A stretch of DNA of 64,000 nt from contig CAIKMN010000011.1 in assembly GCA_903828535.1 (NCBI GenBank), positions 62,001 through 126,000 on the forward strand, read 5' to 3'. Shown in pieces: positions 55,230 through 64,000 of this stretch. Numbering within the stretch: the first letter of the stretch is position 1; the number at the start of each line of letters is the position of its first letter. This stretch comes from an uncultured Curvibacter sp. Lineage in GTDB: Bacteria; Pseudomonadota; Gammaproteobacteria; Burkholderiales; Burkholderiaceae_C. Under the pieces are notes generated by a model. The model worked only from the letters and a program-made list of their open reading frames with translations. It had not been told where the DNA came from and searched no databases. The position numbers and the translations under genes are program-made.

Positions 55230-55523
55230 ATGACCCGTTCCGATCTTGTTGAAGAATTGGCTAACCGATTCAAACAACTCACCCAACGCGACGCCGAGCA
55301 AGCGGTGAAGACCATCTTGGACGCATTGAGCCAGGCGCTGTCGCGGGGACATCGGGTGGAAATTCGGGGCTTTGGCAGCTTCTCGGTGAACCGCCGGCCT
55401 CCCCGTTTGGGTCGCAACCCCCGCAGCGGAGAAAGCGTGGCCATTCCCGAAAAACGCGTGCCCCATTTCAAACCAGGCAAAGGGCTGCGCGAATCGGTGG
55501 ACAATTCCAGCGCCTCAAAATGA
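55230..55523 (+). CDS. ihfB: integration host factor beta subunit
   Basis: 97 residues beginning [17 protein letters not shown], with the arm [22 protein letters not shown] and the proline that intercalates DNA. IHF bends DNA and takes part in replication, recombination and transcription. Position after rpsA separates it from IhfA and HU. Confidence 0.97.
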   Translation: MTRSDLVEELANRFKQLTQRDAEQAVKTILDALSQALSRGHRVEIRGFGSFSVNRRPPRLGRNPRSGESVAIPEKRVPHFKPGKGLRESVDNSSASK

Positions 55524-55547
55524 TTCGTTCGCTATGATTCACAGCCT

Positions 55548-55796
55548 ATGAAATACCTGCTGTGGCTGCTCAAAGCTGTCATTTTTTTTACCCTGTTTGC
55601 TTTTGCTCTGAATAACCAACAAGAGGGCAGCATCCACCTTTGGTTTGGTACGGTTTGGCGTGCGCCGATGGTCTTGATGGTGTTGACCATTTTCGCCATG
55701 GGCGCGGCGGTGGGCGTCTTGGGCATGCTGCCGAAAATGCGCGCCAAACCAGGGACGTCTGCAGCCAACCCAAAGGATGCTTCGGATGGAGTTTGA
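55548..55796 (+). CDS. lapA: LapA family protein (DUF1049)
   Basis: 82 residues, two membrane segments (WLLKAVIFFTLFAFAL and APMVLMVLTIFAMGAAVGVLG) with a short cytoplasmic tail. LapA works with LapB in lipopolysaccharide assembly control through FtsH and LpxC. Its end overlaps the lapB start. Confidence 0.92.
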   Translation: MKYLLWLLKAVIFFTLFAFALNNQQEGSIHLWFGTVWRAPMVLMVLTIFAMGAAVGVLGMLPKMRAKPGTSAANPKDASDGV

Positions 55797-57006
55797 CCTC
55801 AGTTGGCTGCTGCTGGGCCTGCCCCTGGCCTTTGTGCTCGGGTGGGGCGCCTCTCGCTTTGATTTACGACAACTTCGATTGGAAAACAAGCAAGCGCCTA
55901 AGTCGTATTTCAAAGGTCTGAATTACCTCTTGAACGAACAGCAAGACCAGGCCATCGACGCTTTCATTGAAGCCGTGCAAAACGACCCCGACACCTCAGA
56001 GTTGCATTTTGCGTTGGGCAATTTGTTCCGCCGACGAGGCGAGTTTGAGCGTGCCGTGCGGGTGCATGAACACCTGTTGAGCCGTGCCGACTTGACCCCA
56101 ACAGACCGCGACCGTGCGCAGCATGCGTTGGCTCTGGATTTCTTGAAAGCGGGCCTGCTGGACCGTGCTGAAACCGCCCTTAAAAAACTCGAGGGCACGA
56201 CCTTTGAAAGCACCTCCCGACTGGCGCTTTTGGCCATTTATGAACGCTCTCGCGATTGGCCCCAAGCGGCTGAAATTGCCCAGCGCATGACCCAAGCCCA
56301 GCAAGGTCAATTTGCCAACCGCGAAGCCCACTACCTGTGTGAACAGGCATTACAAGAAGCCCATACCAAGCCTGAACTGGCCTTGGAGCGCCTAGATCAA
56401 GCGATCCAAACGGCGCCTGAGGCGCCGAGAGCGTATTTGGAAAAGGCCAAACTGCTCGCCACCTTGCAGCAATTTCAAGCCGTCGACGCCTGCCTGACCT
56501 TGTTGTCGCAACGCTGCCCTGGCCATATTCCCTTGGGTGCCCTTTTGTGGGCTCAAGCAGCGAACAAGACACAACAGCAAGCCAGGGTCGACTTGATGTT
56601 GCAAAAACTGGATGCAGATCGCCCCAGCTTGGATTTGTTGGAGGCCCGCATCGGGCTGATTGACAACGGCCAAAACGCGCCCAGCGATGCCCTGCAAAAG
56701 ACCTTGGCCCTTTATGAAAGCCATCTAGAGAAAGAACCTTCTCTCGTGGCCGCATCGGGGTGGCTTCAAGCCCAAGCCCAAGCACAAGTGCAAGCCCATG
56801 CAACAACCCAATTGTCCTTGACGTCTTCGGAATCGCCCCCCACGGCCTGGCCTAAAACACTCCAACGCGCCCTGGACCGGGCCACTTTGCCATTGAGTCG
56901 CTACCGCTGCGCGGCCTGTGGTTTCGAAGCCAAAACCTACTTTTGGCACTGCCCAGGCTGCCAGTCTTGGGACAGTTTTCCGCCCCAGCGCATCGAAGAG
57001 CTCTGA
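55786..57006 (+). CDS. lapB: lipopolysaccharide assembly protein LapB
   Basis: 406 residues. An N-terminal membrane anchor (LLLGLPLAFVLGWGASRF) is followed by tetratricopeptide repeats (AIDAFIEAVQNDPDTSELHFALGNL and on) and a C-terminal rubredoxin-like metal site with CAACGF and CPGCQSWDS. LapB presents LpxC to FtsH. An AAAGG lies 9 bases before the ATG at 55786, better than for the ATG at 55777. Confidence 0.94.
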   Translation: MEFDLSWLLLGLPLAFVLGWGASRFDLRQLRLENKQAPKSYFKGLNYLLNEQQDQAIDAFIEAVQNDPDTSELHFALGNLFRRRGEFERAVRVHEHLLSRADLTPTDRDRAQHALALDFLKAGLLDRAETALKKLEGTTFESTSRLALLAIYERSRDWPQAAEIAQRMTQAQQGQFANREAHYLCEQALQEAHTKPELALERLDQAIQTAPEAPRAYLEKAKLLATLQQFQAVDACLTLLSQRCPGHIPLGALLWAQAANKTQQQARVDLMLQKLDADRPSLDLLEARIGLIDNGQNAPSDALQKTLALYESHLEKEPSLVAASGWLQAQAQAQVQAHATTQLSLTSSESPPTAWPKTLQRALDRATLPLSRYRCAACGFEAKTYFWHCPGCQSWDSFPPQRIEEL

Positions 57007-57132
57007 GCCGATCTGCTTGACAAAGTTAAGCCCCCTGCAAGGCGCCTTGCCACCCCCTCGCCACCCCGGGTAAATTTACCGGCGGTAGAGCTCATCGGCT
57101 GAACTGCATCCGCAATCCTTTCTTGATACGGG

Positions 57133-57182
57133 ATGATCAATCCCATCCGCAACCCGCGGACATTCACCTAGGGATTGATCAT
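57133..57182 (+). promoter_or_regulatory. long stem that buries the start of the ComEA-like gene
   Basis: ATGATCAATCCC (57133-57144) is fully complementary to GGGATTGATCAT (57171-57182), which includes the Shine-Dalgarno (AGGGA) and the first two bases of the ATG. In the 26-base loop TCCGC and GCGGA (57146-57160) form a second stem. Such an arrangement would block translation until opened. Confidence 0.6.
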
Positions 57183-57684
57183 GTTCAAAAAGTTTCTGAC
57201 TTTCTTGGTTTTATTCAGCGCGATGGCGTTCGCTGGCATGGCCTTTGCCGCCGCCGTCGACGTCAACAAAGCGACCGATGCGGAGCTCGACAGCATCAAA
57301 GGCATCGGCCCCGCCATGTCCGGAAAAATCATCAAAGAACGCCAAAAAGCGCCCTTCAAAGATTGGACAGACTTCATTAACCGCACCAAGGGCATCGGCC
57401 CAGCGGCGGCCAAACGCTTTTCAGCGGAAGGTTTGAACGTCGCAGGCGCCCCTTACACCGAAGCCGCAGGGGAGGCCAGTAACAAATCGGCCTCCAAAAA
57501 GGCCACTCAAAAATCAGGCAAAACAGCGCCAACAACTGCAGCGTCTGGCACGGCGGGGACCCCCTCAACCCCTGCCTCAACCCCTGCCTCATCACCAGCT
57601 TTATCCCCTGCAGCCAAAACCACTAAACCCTCGGCCACCCCCACCAACGCCGCCAACCCTTCCCCCACGCAAAAAACCAACTGA
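57181..57684 (+). CDS. ComEA-like helix-hairpin-helix protein
   Basis: 167 residues. A signal peptide (FLTFLVLFSAMAFAGMAFA) precedes a helix-hairpin-helix pair: DVNKATDAELDSIKGIGPAM and INRTKGIGPAAAKRF. The second half is a low-complexity Ser/Ala/Thr/Pro/Lys tail. ComEA binds incoming DNA during natural transformation. The ATG at 57181 sits in a stem (see 57133-57182); a TTG two codons earlier is possible. Confidence 0.88.
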   Translation: MFKKFLTFLVLFSAMAFAGMAFAAAVDVNKATDAELDSIKGIGPAMSGKIIKERQKAPFKDWTDFINRTKGIGPAAAKRFSAEGLNVAGAPYTEAAGEASNKSASKKATQKSGKTAPTTAASGTAGTPSTPASTPASSPALSPAAKTTKPSATPTNAANPSPTQKTN

Positions 57685-57699
57685 AACCAGGAAAACACC

Positions 57700-58128
57700 A
57701 TGAAAAAAACCACCCTCACTTTCATCGCTTGTGCCTTGGGCACCCTGACCTTGGGCGCTTGCACCCCCAAGGTGGATACCGCCAAAGCCAGCTATTGCAG
57801 CGCTGTCAACAATTACGCCGTCGCGGTGAACAACCTCAACAGTTTGCCCAGCACGGCCACGGTAGCCGATTACAACAAACTGCAATCACTGGTCAATCAG
57901 ACCGGCAATGCCTTGGACAGCGCGGCCAGAACGTTGGACAAGTCCGAAGGCAAGGCCCTCTCGTCGACCAGCAAGCAATTTGAATCCGAGGTCAATAAAA
58001 TAAAATCATCGGAAACCTTGGCGGACGCTCAAGTCAAAATCAAATCGGCTTCTGACTTGGCCATTGCTCAGTCACTGAAAATCACCGAAACGGATTGCTC
58101 GATCGGCGCCGACGCCAAGGCGAAATAA
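57700..58128 (+). CDS. hypothetical lipoprotein
   Basis: 142 residues, no family recognised. A lipobox LGAC follows MKKTTLTFIACALGTLT; the first mature residue is a cysteine, with two more in the mature part (YCSAV and TDCSIG) that could form a disulfide. Helical, with DYNKLQSLVNQTGNALDSA. It begins 15 bases after the ComEA-like gene and probably shares its transcript. Confidence 0.7.
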   Translation: MKKTTLTFIACALGTLTLGACTPKVDTAKASYCSAVNNYAVAVNNLNSLPSTATVADYNKLQSLVNQTGNALDSAARTLDKSEGKALSSTSKQFESEVNKIKSSETLADAQVKIKSASDLAIAQSLKITETDCSIGADAKAK

Positions 58129-58136
58129 GACTGAAC

Positions 58137-58162
58137 CACACCCGCCCGCCGCAGCGGGTGTG
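58137..58162 (+). terminator. hairpin after the lipoprotein gene
   Basis: CACACCCGC and GCGGGTGTG form a 9-bp stem with an 8-base loop. No U tract follows, so termination may be poor. Confidence 0.4.
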
Positions 58163-58240
58163 CCTTGCCGAGGCGGCGGCGGGCTAAAATGGACCTTTTA
58201 GATCCACCACCATGGGTCAAGGCCCATTTTTTCTTACACC

Positions 58241-59970
<1,730 letters not shown>

Positions 59971-59981
59971 AACCAGGGCGA

Positions 59982-61073
59982 TCAAAGCACGAGGGGTTCG
60001 GGCTCCAATCGAATGCCAAACCGCTCGTATACGCTGGTTTGAATGGCGCGCGCCAACGTCATGACTTCCCCACCGGTGACGGCGGTTTCACCTTGGCCTC
60101 GGTTGACCAAAACCAAGGCCTGTTTTTCATAAACACCGGCACGGCCAATTGATTTGCCTTTCCAACCGCAGGCATCGATGAGCCAACCTGCGGCGAGTTT
60201 GATGCGGCCATCGTCCAAGTGGTAGTGCACAATCTTGGGGTCGCGCGCAATGATGTCAGCGCACTGTTCGGGCGTCACAGTGGGGTTCTTGAAGAAACTG
60301 CCCGCATTGCCAATCTGCGCCGGGTCTGGTAACTTCGCACGGCGAATTTCGCAGACCCAATCGAAAATTTGTTGGGCAGAAGGCACGGCGTCCTGCTGGC
60401 CCTGTTCGCACTGTTCAGCTCGCCAAGCATCGCGCTTGCGTGTCAAATCCAGATAGTCCAAATCGGGCTTCCAGGTCTTGGGCAGTCGCATCCGCACCCG
60501 CAAAATGACGGCACGACCGGCCAAGCCCATACCGGGCTTCAAATCAGACTGGGGGGCGGGGTGCTTAAAAACCGAATCGCGGTATCCAAAACCACACTGG
60601 GCCGCGTTCAAGGTAAAGACCTGACCCGTCAACAAATCAAAGGCGTCTAATGATTCGAATCGGTCTTGCAACTCAACCCCATAAGCCCCGATGTTTTGTA
60701 CCGGGGCCGCGCCGACGGTGCCAGGAATCAAGGCCATGTTCTCCAAGCCGGGCAGGCCTTGAGCCACCGTCCAAGCCACCAGGTCGTGCCAAGATTCTCC
60801 CGCTCCGACCTCTACAAGATGGGCCTTGGGATCGTTATCGGGCAACAAGCGCAAACCCTTGATTTCCATTTTCAAAACCAAGGGTTTCACGTCCCCTGTA
60901 AAAACCAGATTAGAACCGCCACCGAGGACCAATTTCGGCACCTCTCTCAGCGCCTCATCGGCTGCCAAAGCTTGCAAATCGGCCTCGGATTGCACCCGCA
61001 CCAAATTTTGGGCACGGGCCATGATGCCAAAGGTGTTGTAGGGCTGGAGGGAAACGTTTTTCTCGACTAACAT
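59982..61073 (-). CDS. murB: UDP-N-acetylenolpyruvoylglucosamine reductase
   Basis: 363 residues of the type I form. FAD sites: KLVLGGGSNLVF and PGTVGAAPVQNIGAYGVEL; catalytic region NAGSFFKNP. It reduces the enolpyruvyl group in peptidoglycan precursor synthesis. It is divergent from yajQ with 32 bases between the starts. Confidence 0.95.
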   Translation of the reverse strand: MLVEKNVSLQPYNTFGIMARAQNLVRVQSEADLQALAADEALREVPKLVLGGGSNLVFTGDVKPLVLKMEIKGLRLLPDNDPKAHLVEVGAGESWHDLVAWTVAQGLPGLENMALIPGTVGAAPVQNIGAYGVELQDRFESLDAFDLLTGQVFTLNAAQCGFGYRDSVFKHPAPQSDLKPGMGLAGRAVILRVRMRLPKTWKPDLDYLDLTRKRDAWRAEQCEQGQQDAVPSAQQIFDWVCEIRRAKLPDPAQIGNAGSFFKNPTVTPEQCADIIARDPKIVHYHLDDGRIKLAAGWLIDACGWKGKSIGRAGVYEKQALVLVNRGQGETAVTGGEVMTLARAIQTSVYERFGIRLEPEPLVL

Positions 61074-61105
61074 CGCCCGAATTGTCCCTTCTTTTTTGAA
61101 ACACC

Positions 61106-61591
61106 ATGCCCTCTTTTGATACTGTGCTCGAAGCCAACCTGGTTGAAGTTAAAAATGCCGTGGAAAACACGGCCAAAGAAATCGCCACGCGTTTCGACTT
61201 CAAAGGCACTTCAGCCGCCATTGAGCTGAAAGACAAAGAAATCACCTTATTCGGCGACGCCGAATTTCAGCTCACCCAAGTTGAAGATATTTTGCGCAAC
61301 AAATTGACCAAGCGCGAGGTGGATGTGCGTTTCTTGGACATCGGCAAGGTCGAAAAAATCGGCGGCGACAAGGTCAAGCAGGTCGTCAAAGTGCGCAACG
61401 GCCTCGAGGGCGATGCAGCGAAGAAGATTCAAAAAGCCATCAAAGAAAGCAAGCTCAAAGTTCAAGCTGCTATCCAGGGCGATGCCGTTCGCGTGACCGG
61501 CGCCAAACGCGATGACCTACAAGCCGCCATGGCCCTGGTGCGCAAGGAAGTGGCCGACCTCCCTTTGAGTTTCAACAACTTCCGGGATTAA
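61106..61591 (+). CDS. YajQ family nucleotide-binding protein
   Basis: 161 residues beginning [22 protein letters not shown], then [12 protein letters not shown] and [10 protein letters not shown] at the end. In Xanthomonas a member binds cyclic di-GMP; others bind nucleic acids or nucleotides. The role here is not known. Confidence 0.93.
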   Translation: MPSFDTVLEANLVEVKNAVENTAKEIATRFDFKGTSAAIELKDKEITLFGDAEFQLTQVEDILRNKLTKREVDVRFLDIGKVEKIGGDKVKQVVKVRNGLEGDAAKKIQKAIKESKLKVQAAIQGDAVRVTGAKRDDLQAAMALVRKEVADLPLSFNNFRD

Positions 61592-61636
61592 GGCGCTCAG
61601 TAAATCGGTCTTCACTCGGCCTTAAATGGATAAATA

Positions 61637-61667
61637 AGGGGCATGAAATGGGATATTTCATCCCCCT
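61637..61667. terminator. hairpin between yajQ and plsY
   Basis: AGGGG, C, ATGAAAT (61637-61649) pair with ATTTCAT, C, CCCCT (61655-61667), one C-C mismatch, loop GGGAT. It lies between two convergent genes and could end both, though no clear U tract is seen. Confidence 0.5.
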
Positions 61668-61672
61668 CCTTA

Positions 61673-62329
61673 TCAGCCCTTGCTGCCAATCTTGCTCTCC
61701 TGCCCCGAGATCAAGCGGGCCATGTTTTGGCGATGGCGCCAAATCAGCAAAGCCGACATGACCACCAAGGCCAGCGCCACTGGGGGCTCGGTTGACCAAA
61801 AAACGCCGTCGCCCAAGATGTAAATGAGCGGTGCAGCCAAGGCTGCCAACAACGCAGACAAAGAAGAGTAGCGCCAAATAACCGCGGCCCCCAACCACAC
61901 CGCGGCCACACAAAGGCCCAAAACCGCATCGACGCCAAGCAAAACGCCCAATGCAGTGGCCACGCCTTTGCCACCTTCAAACTTAAAAAACACGGGGAAC
62001 AGATGGCCCAAGAAAGCGGCCAAGGCCACCCCCGCTAACAAAAGACCCGGCTCGACGGCGCTGGCATCGGTGAAGGTGTCGGCCCAAACCCGCACCAAAA
62101 AAACCGGCAACCCGCCTTTTGCAGCGTCGAGCAACAAGGTCAAAACGGCGGCTATTTTGTTACCCGATCGCAGGACATTCGTGGCACCGGGGTTTTTCGA
62201 ACCGTAGCTGCGTGGGTCGTTCAACCCCATCAGCCGGCTGACCAGCACCGCAAAAGACAAAGAACCCATCAGATAACCAAGCACCGGCGCCAGCCACAAA
62301 GCCCAGAGCGGCATTTGAACATTCACCAT
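61673..62329 (-). CDS. plsY: glycerol-3-phosphate acyltransferase PlsY
   Basis: 218 residues, about five membrane segments. [15 protein letters not shown] is the PlsY motif, with [14 protein letters not shown] later. It acylates glycerol-3-phosphate using acyl-phosphate. It is 3 bases after the aldo/keto reductase gene. Confidence 0.94.
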   Translation of the reverse strand: MVNVQMPLWALWLAPVLGYLMGSLSFAVLVSRLMGLNDPRSYGSKNPGATNVLRSGNKIAAVLTLLLDAAKGGLPVFLVRVWADTFTDASAVEPGLLLAGVALAAFLGHLFPVFFKFEGGKGVATALGVLLGVDAVLGLCVAAVWLGAAVIWRYSSLSALLAALAAPLIYILGDGVFWSTEPPVALALVVMSALLIWRHRQNMARLISGQESKIGSKG

Positions 62330-62332
62330 GTT

Positions 62333-63394
62333 TTAAATCGCCAAGTCGCGGTCTTGCCAACGGATGGCGTCGATGGCGCTCAGCACCTCTTTAGACAAAG
62401 TCGTGCCCCAAGCGTCCAAATCTTCGTCGAGCTGCGCCATCGAAGTCACACCAATGATGGTGCTGGCCACTTGCCACTTGGTGTAGCAAAACGCCAACGC
62501 CAATTGAGTGGGGGTCAGTCCGTTTTCACGTGCCAAGTCGTTGTATCGCTTGGCGGAGCGGAGCGCGTCGTCGCGACCCCAGCGTTGTTTGCGAACCGAT
62601 TCGTATTTGGCGATGCGGGCGTCTTGTGGTGCGTTGGGGCCCGTGGTGCCGGCTTCATCGTACTTGCCCGTCAACAAACCAAAACCCAGGGGGGAATAAG
62701 CCAACAAGCCCACCTCCAAACGGTGGCAGGTTTCGTCCAAGCCATTTTCAAAACTGCGGTTAATCAGGCAATACGGGTTTTGTGTGCTGACAATGCGTGG
62801 CAATCCCTGCTCTTGCGCCAATCGCACAAATTCGTGAACACCGTAAGGGGTCTCGTTGGAGAGGCCAATGTGGCGAATCTTGCCGGCTTTGACCAATTGC
62901 CCCAAGGTTTCCAGCTGCTCCAAAATTGGGGTGGCCGTATTCTCTTTCTTCGGGTCGTAATACAGACCGCCAAACATCGGCACGTGGCGCTCAGGCCAAT
63001 GGATTTGATAGAGGTCGATGACGTCGGTTTTCAAGCGCTTGAGGCTGGCTTCACACGAGGCCACGATGTCCGCGGACGTCATGCCTTGACCTGACCGCAC
63101 CCAAGGCATGCCGCGCGAGGGGCCGGCCACCTTGGAGGCCAAGACGATTTTTTGCCGATTGGCAGGGTTTTTGGCCAACCAATGACCGATGATGGTTTCA
63201 GTGGCGCCGTAGGTTTCGGCCTTGGTGGGCACCGCATAAATTTCAGCGGTGTCCCAAAAATTAACGCCGCGCTCCAAGGCCCGGTCCATGATGGCATGGG
63301 CATCCGCCTCGTTCACTTGCTCGCCAAAAGTCATGGTGCCCAGACAAATGGGGGTGACTTGCAAATCGCTTTTGCCTAAAGAGAGTGTTTTCAT
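62333..63394 (-). CDS. aldo/keto reductase
   Basis: 353 residues from MKTLSLGKSDLQVTPICLGT. Catalytic tetrad: D and Y in FWDTAEIYAVP, K in LASKVAG and H in YQIHWPERH. A Tas- or YajO-like NADPH reductase; substrate unknown. A start at 63451 would add 19 residues and is less likely. Confidence 0.92.
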   Translation of the reverse strand: MKTLSLGKSDLQVTPICLGTMTFGEQVNEADAHAIMDRALERGVNFWDTAEIYAVPTKAETYGATETIIGHWLAKNPANRQKIVLASKVAGPSRGMPWVRSGQGMTSADIVASCEASLKRLKTDVIDLYQIHWPERHVPMFGGLYYDPKKENTATPILEQLETLGQLVKAGKIRHIGLSNETPYGVHEFVRLAQEQGLPRIVSTQNPYCLINRSFENGLDETCHRLEVGLLAYSPLGFGLLTGKYDEAGTTGPNAPQDARIAKYESVRKQRWGRDDALRSAKRYNDLARENGLTPTQLALAFCYTKWQVASTIIGVTSMAQLDEDLDAWGTTLSKEVLSAIDAIRWQDRDLAI

Positions 63395-63454
63395 GGTGAC
63401 AGATGAAGTGGATTGACGCCCCCAAGTGTAAGGGGCAGTCGATAAGATCACCGC

Positions 63455-64000
63455 ATGTCAAAAGTCTCCTCCTTAACACCGCCATCGATGACAACAGCCC
63501 GCTACCAACCCCGACAAGTTTCACAAAGCCAATGGGTGTCGTTGCGGGGTCATCAGTACCACGTTCGCCAATGGGGCAGCCCCGACCACGCCAGTGCCAA
63601 CCTGCCTCCGCTGGTCATGGTGCACGGCTGGATGGATGTGGCGGCGTCTTATCAATTTGTCGTCGATGCACTCAAGCAAGACCGCTGGGTGCTGGCCCCG
63701 GATTGGCGCGGTTTTGGTGAAACAACAGGCCCCTATTGCGACCACTATGTGTTCGCCGATTATTTGGCCGACTTGGACTTTTTATTGGACCATTTCGTGG
63801 GCGACCGCCTCATTGACTTGGTTGGCCACAGCATGGGCGGGAACATCGCCATGATGTACAGCGGTGCTCGGCCTGAGCGCATTCGCCGGCTTGTCAACTT
63901 GGAGGGTTTTGGCTTGGCGCAAACCAAACCGGAACATTCCCCTGCCCGTTATGCGGAGTGGATGGGTGAGTTAAAAACCCTGCACCGCGGGGAAATGGAC
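63455..64000 (+). CDS. alpha/beta hydrolase, N-terminal part (runs off the window)
   Basis: 182 residues, open to the end. The oxyanion-hole HG is in LVMVHGWMDVAAS, DWRGFGET follows, and the nucleophile serine is in DLVGHSMGGNIA. The substrate is unknown. It is divergent from the aldo/keto reductase. ATG 63455 or ATG 63488 could be the start. Confidence 0.88.
   Translation, partial: MSKVSSLTPPSMTTARYQPRQVSQSQWVSLRGHQYHVRQWGSPDHASANLPPLVMVHGWMDVAASYQFVVDALKQDRWVLAPDWRGFGETTGPYCDHYVFADYLADLDFLLDHFVGDRLIDLVGHSMGGNIAMMYSGARPERIRRLVNLEGFGLAQTKPEHSPARYAEWMGELKTLHRGEMD

Overview
The window reads as chromosomal DNA of a Betaproteobacterium of the order Burkholderiales, most likely a Comamonadaceae-type organism. 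This is inferred from gene order and protein type, not from a search. Supporting signs are the gyrA-serC-pheA-tyrA-aroA/cmk-rpsA-ihfB-lapA-lapB string, an AroA-Cmk fusion protein, an rpsF-priB-rpsR-rplI operon, an exbB-exbD-lpxK-Trm112-kdsB-adk string, and an alaA-hom-thrC string followed by molybdopterin genes. Coding density is very high. No gap exceeds 300 bases. I saw no rRNA, tRNA, CRISPR array, insertion sequence or prophage.

Layout. 1-7.5 kb: the 5' part of ppsA facing its regulator ppsR, an MFS exporter, an amidase and the disaggregase clpB. 7.7-14.5 kb (minus strand): alaA, hom, thrC, mobB, moeA, moaD, moaE, joining alanine and threonine synthesis to molybdenum cofactor assembly. 14.6-20.6 kb: a Mth938-like protein, a Bcp-type peroxiredoxin, a PIN-PhoH ATPase, dnaB, and the rpsF operon. 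20.8-24.8 kb: grpE, dnaK, dnaJ. 24.9-30.2 kb: an Ala/Pro-rich secreted protein, a DUF192 protein, katG facing sodB, and xseA. 30.2-34.1 kb: ExbB/ExbD-like proteins and lipid A/KDO genes up to adk. 34.1-36.3 kb: an asparaginase divergent from lexA, with a small unknown gene behind lexA. 36.3-42.9 kb: a 2-hydroxyacid dehydrogenase, 3-hydroxyacyl-CoA dehydrogenase, enoyl-CoA hydratase, Crp-type regulator, APH-fold kinase and acyl-CoA dehydrogenase. 43-45.2 kb (minus): gph, ubiG and an OmpA-domain protein. 45.4-57 kb: the gyrA to lapB string. 57-58.1 kb: a ComEA-like protein and a lipoprotein. 58.2-64 kb: ppnP, argG, murB, yajQ, plsY, an aldo/keto reductase and the start of an alpha/beta hydrolase.

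The clearest regulatory signals are sigma-32-like promoters carrying CTTGAAA ahead of clpB, grpE and dnaK, and two tandem LexA boxes ahead of lexA. Also notable are a 12-bp stem that would bury the ribosome binding site and start codon of the ComEA-like gene, and a large palindrome upstream of gyrA.

No plainly novel system stands out. The most interesting candidate is the kinase plus acyl-CoA dehydrogenase pair at 40.5-42.9 kb. It looks like a split version of the ACAD10/ACAD11 and LvaA/LvaC type of 4-hydroxyacyl-CoA processing, and it lies next to genes for the remaining beta-oxidation steps. The small gene cotranscribed with lexA is the second candidate.
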